This document shows, piece after piece, positions 60,725 through 64,000 of a stretch of 64,000 nucleotides of DNA. The stretch is taken from contig JBGTEJ010000071.1 of NCBI GenBank assembly GCA_041747855.1, positions 1-64,000 on the forward strand, read 5' to 3'. The notes under the pieces were generated by a model. It was not told the origin of the DNA, searched no databases, and saw only the letters and a program-made list of their open reading frames with translations. The position numbers and the translations under genes were made by a program. Every line of letters begins with the position of its first letter. Position 1 is the first letter of the stretch. This DNA is from ZC4RG35 sp041747855 (lineage in GTDB: Bacteria > Actinomycetota > Acidimicrobiia > Spongiisociales > ZC4RG35).

Positions 60725-61801
60725 GTGACTCGAGGCCCCTCATATGACGGCAAAGGTCTGGTCAACCTGGTTGCCGAGATCGAGATGAGACTGACCGGGA
60801 AGGCGCCATGGACCGGTCTCGCCGAGCCGGACCTCATTCGGGACGGGTCGACCTATGTCCTGGCGCTCTTCGACGGGCTCGGCGTAGCCCAACTCGACCA
60901 CCCTGGAGCAGACGTCTTCCGCGAGGCCAGAGCCGGAACCCTCGAGGCTCCGTTCCCAACCACCACCAGCGTCTCCAAAGCCACCATCGCCAGCGGACTT
61001 CCACCGTCACGACACGGTCTCACTGCACACCTGGCATGGATGGAGGACATCGGAATGGTGGTGAACACCCTCAAATGGGTCACTCTCACCGGTGAGCACG
61101 TCGACTATCCCTATGAGGACCTGATTCCCGGACCCAACCTATGGGAGCGGCTCCGTGTCGCCGGAATCGAACCCATCGTCGTGGAGCCGGGCGCCTTCGC
61201 CAACTCCCCTTTGTCCCGGGTCCTGTTTCGCGGCGCCCGATTCGAAGGGATCTGGGATGAGCATGAACTGGTCGAGGCGACCGTCCAACTTTCCGGCCAA
61301 CCGGGGCGTCTGGTCATCCCCTATGTGCCTGAGGTCGACTTCGCCGCACATGTCTACGGTCTCGAGAGTGCCGAGTTCTCCAGAGCCATGGGGTTGGCGG
61401 TAGCTGTTTGGGAGAAGCTGGCGGATCGGCTGGGGCCGGAGGTCGTGCTTCTCGGCACCGCCGATCACGGGCTGGCCGCTTTCTCAGAATCCCAGAAACT
61501 GTTGATAAGAAACCCAAAGTACGACAGCTTGCGGTTCGCCGGGGACCCGCGGGGTGTCCAGCTCTGGGGTGACCCTGACCTCATGGAAGAGCTAGCTGAA
61601 GAAGCAAGTGGGACACTCGTCGATCCGGCCGATTTGATCGGACCCGGGCCTACCAGACAAGCAAGGGCGCGATTGGGGCAGAGGGTCCTCCTTCCCCCGG
61701 ACGACCTGGTGATCCTTCCCCCCGGCTTCGACAAGAGGCTCAGCGCGTATCACGGCGGTTTGAGTCGAGCCGAAGTTGAGATCCCCCTCCTGGTCGGATA
61801 G
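60725..61801 (+). CDS. Alkaline phosphatase superfamily protein (nucleotide pyrophosphatase/phosphodiesterase-like)
   Basis: A 358-residue protein with a metal-dependent phosphodiesterase layout: VLALFDGLGVAQL (metal Asp), nucleophile Thr or Ser in PTTTSVSKATIASGLPPSRHGL, the metal site PEVDFAAHVYG, GTADHGL and YHGGLS near the C-terminus. No signal peptide is visible, so it is probably cytoplasmic. The start is taken as the GTG at 60725; the frame is open to 60608. The substrate is unknown. It is divergent from the nuo operon. Confidence 0.8.
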   Translation: MTRGPSYDGKGLVNLVAEIEMRLTGKAPWTGLAEPDLIRDGSTYVLALFDGLGVAQLDHPGADVFREARAGTLEAPFPTTTSVSKATIASGLPPSRHGLTAHLAWMEDIGMVVNTLKWVTLTGEHVDYPYEDLIPGPNLWERLRVAGIEPIVVEPGAFANSPLSRVLFRGARFEGIWDEHELVEATVQLSGQPGRLVIPYVPEVDFAAHVYGLESAEFSRAMGLAVAVWEKLADRLGPEVVLLGTADHGLAAFSESQKLLIRNPKYDSLRFAGDPRGVQLWGDPDLMEELAEEASGTLVDPADLIGPGPTRQARARLGQRVLLPPDDLVILPPGFDKRLSAYHGGLSRAEVEIPLLVG

Positions 61802-61815
61802 TCCCATCCGAACGA

Positions 61816-61825
61816 TGACTAGTCA
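61816..61825. promoter_or_regulatory. Perfect 10-base palindrome upstream of the small Cys-rich gene
   Basis: TGACTAGTCA is a perfect palindrome in the 109-base spacer before the small gene. A TTGACA hexamer lies 18 bases further on (61843-61848), but there is no good -10 hexamer at standard spacing. An operator is possible but unproven. Confidence 0.3.
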
Positions 61826-61910
61826 CACGGTGTTATCGCCGTTTGACACCCAAGCCGGACGGTCCCAATGACGATCTTCCATGTGACAGGTTCTAAAGGA
61901 GAAACCCGGA

Positions 61911-62093
61911 ATGTGGTCTCAGACCCTCAAGACCAAACGCTCATCGCAGAACTGCACACACGAGACCGTCCAGATCAGCGCCACCGCAGGTCTGCAACGC
62001 AGCGTGTGTCTTGATTGCGGGCACGTCAGCATCTCATACATCAGCGAGGCACTGGACCTGGACTGGCTGGAAGGTCAGTCGACCAACACCTGA
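61911..62093 (+). CDS. Small Cys-rich (zinc-ribbon-like) protein
   Basis: A 60-residue protein I cannot name. It has NCTHETV in its first third and VCLDCGHVSI in the middle: C-x-H and C-x-x-C-x-H, enough for a single small zinc site. The C-terminus is acidic (LDLDWLEGQ). The ribosome site is one of the best in the window (AAAGGAG at 61895-61901, 9 bases before the ATG), which argues for real and strong translation. It ends 19 bases inside the 3' end of the convergent bactofilin-like gene. Confidence 0.65.
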   Translation: MWSQTLKTKRSSQNCTHETVQISATAGLQRSVCLDCGHVSISYISEALDLDWLEGQSTNT

Positions 62094-63259
62094 TCTGCGG
62101 TCGCGGGATATTGACCGGCCTGATTCCGGGTGGACATCCATCCTCCAAGACCCATCGGTAGGACGATCACCGGCACCAGCCAGCCTACCCACGGAAGCAT
62201 CCATATCACCCAGAGCAGTACCGATCCGGCCAACATCGCCCCCTGCCCTCCCAGCTTCCTGAAGAGTCGCCGCCCCAACACCAGGGCCGAGGGGATCCCC
62301 GCCACGATCGCGACCATGAGTAGGACCGAAGAGACGGTCAGTATCAATGGCACCAGAACGGCCAGAAGAGGGAGACTCGCCACGGGTGGGGCCAGGGCCA
62401 GCATCCCGGCGGTGGCCGCCAGCAATATCGCCGGAGTGGCGAACACCGCAGCACCGCTCAACCAGGTACGTATCGGTCGGTCGGATATCCGGTCGGCGGC
62501 CGCACCCGTCCGCTCGGGCCAGTTCCACACAGTTGCCACTGCGGCCACGGTCAGGAACAAGGCGACCATCCCCTTCACGAAGAGCACCAGGGCTCTCACC
62601 CGGATGTTGGGTGGCAGCGGACTCCGACGTGTTATCGACCCACCGACGTCGGCCATGTCCAAGCCACCCGCATCCCGGCTGGACCGATAGGCCAGTCCTC
62701 CGCCCACAGTCAGTGCGTCGACAATTGTGAGACGCCCCACACTGACAACGACACTTCCACCGATGTCCCCTGCAAGATCGAGGAGGCGAAGCGAACCCGA
62801 GAGTCCCTCCTCGATCCTCCCCAACGACGAGGTGCCGTTGCCCCAGATCACCACTTCACCACTGACCTCCGAAGAGCTGGTGAGGTCGAGCCTGAGTGCA
62901 CTGACCACGACATCGCTGCCGATCGTGCCGGTGATGACCACCCGGTTGGCCACTGCCCGGACAGAGCCACCCACCTCGCCACTGACTTCCACGGTCGGAG
63001 CGAACACGGTGACCGATCCGGTCACGGTCCCGCTGATCACGACCCTCTCGGCGGCCACTGCAATCAGGTCTCCGTTCACCCGTCCCTCGATCCGCACCGT
63101 GAGCGCGGCCGCATACAGGTCGTCGTCGAACGTGGTCCCCTCCCTTATGAGGACGAAGTCAGAGGATGCGAGACCGGCGGCCAGGGCCGGACTGGCCACC
63201 CCCACAGTGAGACCGCCGGCCAGGGCGATCAAAGTGAGGCATTTAAAGGGAGAACGCAT
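62075..63259 (-). CDS. Bactofilin-like polymer-forming domain membrane protein
   Basis: A 394-residue protein starting at the ATG at 63259 with a signal peptide (MRSPFKCLTLIALAGGL, cleavage near ALA). Residues about 45-200 are short repeating beta-strand units of the pattern V-x-G-x-V-x-G-D or S-V (GRVNGDLIAVAAERVVISG, GTVTGSVTVF, GEVGGSVRAV), which suggests a right-handed beta-helix as in bactofilins. The C-terminal half has four or five hydrophobic helices. The export signal is unusual for bactofilins, so the resemblance may be structural only. It overlaps the end of the upstream nuoN-like gene by 17 bases. Confidence 0.7.
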   Translation of the reverse strand: MRSPFKCLTLIALAGGLTVGVASPALAAGLASSDFVLIREGTTFDDDLYAAALTVRIEGRVNGDLIAVAAERVVISGTVTGSVTVFAPTVEVSGEVGGSVRAVANRVVITGTIGSDVVVSALRLDLTSSSEVSGEVVIWGNGTSSLGRIEEGLSGSLRLLDLAGDIGGSVVVSVGRLTIVDALTVGGGLAYRSSRDAGGLDMADVGGSITRRSPLPPNIRVRALVLFVKGMVALFLTVAAVATVWNWPERTGAAADRISDRPIRTWLSGAAVFATPAILLAATAGMLALAPPVASLPLLAVLVPLILTVSSVLLMVAIVAGIPSALVLGRRLFRKLGGQGAMLAGSVLLWVIWMLPWVGWLVPVIVLPMGLGGWMSTRNQAGQYPATADQVLVD

Positions 63260-64000
63260 CAGCGGCCACATCGAGGAGGAAGCCGGGCATGACACCGAGC
63301 AGGATGGTGATCACCACGGCTATGCCCACCACCCACATCACTGTGGCGGGGACAGGTGATTCGACTTCGACCGACTCGTCCATGTACATGGTGACGATCA
63401 ACCGGAGGTATACGGCCAGTGCCAGCACCGATGCCAAAACACCCAGATATACGAGCCACTCGAATCCTTGCTCACGGGCCTCGGACAGGACACCGAACTT
63501 GGCGATGAAGCCGGAAGTGAGCGGCAATCCGGCCAGACCCAACAGGAGCAAAGTGAAGCCGTGGGCCATCCACGGGCTCCTACGGGCGAGTCCCTTGTAG
63601 GCCCCAAGAGGTGATCCTGACGACGCCGGGCCGCTGACCCAACTGACCACTGCGAAGGCGGCGACCAATTGAACTGAATAGACAGCGACATAGAAGAGAA
63701 CACCGGTGATGGCGTTCCCGACGATCCCGGTCATGATGAATCCGGCGTGGGCCACACCAGAGTACGCCAGCATCCGGCGCACATCGTCCTGGACCAGCGC
63801 GAGCAGAGACCCGAGCATCATGGAAAGCGCCGCGACCACCGCCAGCACCGGGGCCCAACTTCCGTAGAACTCGCCCAAGCCCGTCTCGAGGACCCGGGCG
63901 AGTGTGACAAACCCGGCCACCTTGGCCATGGCGGCCACATAACCGACGATCCCGGCTGGGGCCCCCTGATAGACATCAGGGGCCCAATTGTGGAACGGGG
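63243..64000 (-). CDS. nuoN: Second NADH-quinone oxidoreductase subunit N, partial (5' end outside window)
   Basis: The frame enters from the right edge and ends with TAA at 63243; 252 residues are visible. PFHNWAPDVYQGAP at the edge, then VAAMAKVAGFV, LVQDDVRRMLAYSGVAHAGFIMTG and LLGLAGLPLTSGFIAKF match NuoN proton-channel helices. It differs substantially from the operon copy at 50243-51736 (for example NWAPDVYQG against FWAPDTYEG), so it is a paralogue and not a recent duplication. Whether further nuo genes lie beyond the edge cannot be seen. Confidence 0.9.
   Translation of the reverse strand, partial: PFHNWAPDVYQGAPAGIVGYVAAMAKVAGFVTLARVLETGLGEFYGSWAPVLAVVAALSMMLGSLLALVQDDVRRMLAYSGVAHAGFIMTGIVGNAITGVLFYVAVYSVQLVAAFAVVSWVSGPASSGSPLGAYKGLARRSPWMAHGFTLLLLGLAGLPLTSGFIAKFGVLSEAREQGFEWLVYLGVLASVLALAVYLRLIVTMYMDESVEVESPVPATVMWVVGIAVVITILLGVMPGFLLDVAADAFSL

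Overview
This window is high-GC bacterial DNA, about 60% G+C by eye, and nearly every base is coding. Genes are packed with stop/start overlaps of the ATGA, GTGA and TGATG kinds, and GTG or TTG starts are frequent. The gene content points to Actinomycetota: a GuaB3-type IMP dehydrogenase family gene coupled to guaA, a septum-formation-family membrane protein, an Rv2258c-like methyltransferase, LemA plus DUF2207, and a trpS gene behind a tryptophan-rich leader peptide. A member of the Acidimicrobiia is my best guess, but no rRNA is present to fix it.

Layout. 1-3.2 kb: the end of a rhodanese-repeat protein (cut by the left edge), two membrane proteins and a PlsC-type acyltransferase. 3.2-8.5 kb: a benzoate-CoA-ligase-type gene facing an SDR, tryptophan 2,3-dioxygenase and a kynureninase-like gene, which together could take tryptophan to anthranilate and on to its CoA ester. 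8.5-11 kb: a ParB-fold SerK/SbnI-like protein, a class V aminotransferase and pyrophosphatase. 11-14.8 kb: RidA, enoyl-CoA hydratase, acyl-CoA dehydrogenase, tandem CoA-binding proteins and a thioesterase. 14.8-18.5 kb: hutH-hutI and a methyltransferase. 18.6-23.5 kb: exported amidohydrolase, M15 peptidase, DUF2207 protein and LemA. 23.5-29.2 kb: sucCD, transaldolase and a PcrA/UvrD helicase. 29.3-32.3 kb: a sensor kinase and a CheA-like hybrid. 32.5-36 kb: guaB3-guaA and a CPBP protease. 36-44.4 kb: one 2806-residue cyclic beta-1,2-glucan synthase-like protein. 44.4-50.1 kb: alpha/beta hydrolase, trpS with its leader, RDD protein, GAF sensor kinase, Nudix CoA pyrophosphatase and a GNAT acetyltransferase. 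50.2-60.6 kb: a complex I operon nuoABCDHIJKLMN without nuoEFG. 60.7-64 kb: a phosphodiesterase-like protein, a tiny Cys-rich protein, a bactofilin-like membrane protein and a second nuoN running off the right edge.

The most distinctive signals are in RNA rather than protein. Upstream of trpS lies a leader peptide with tandem Trp codons followed by a strong intrinsic terminator. Within the nuo operon only two spacers are long (K/L and M/N), and both hold strong, conserved-looking secondary structure; the M/N element resembles another palindromic element at 13.4 kb. I saw no tRNA, rRNA, CRISPR array, insertion sequence or prophage. No gene-free stretch exceeds 300 bases.
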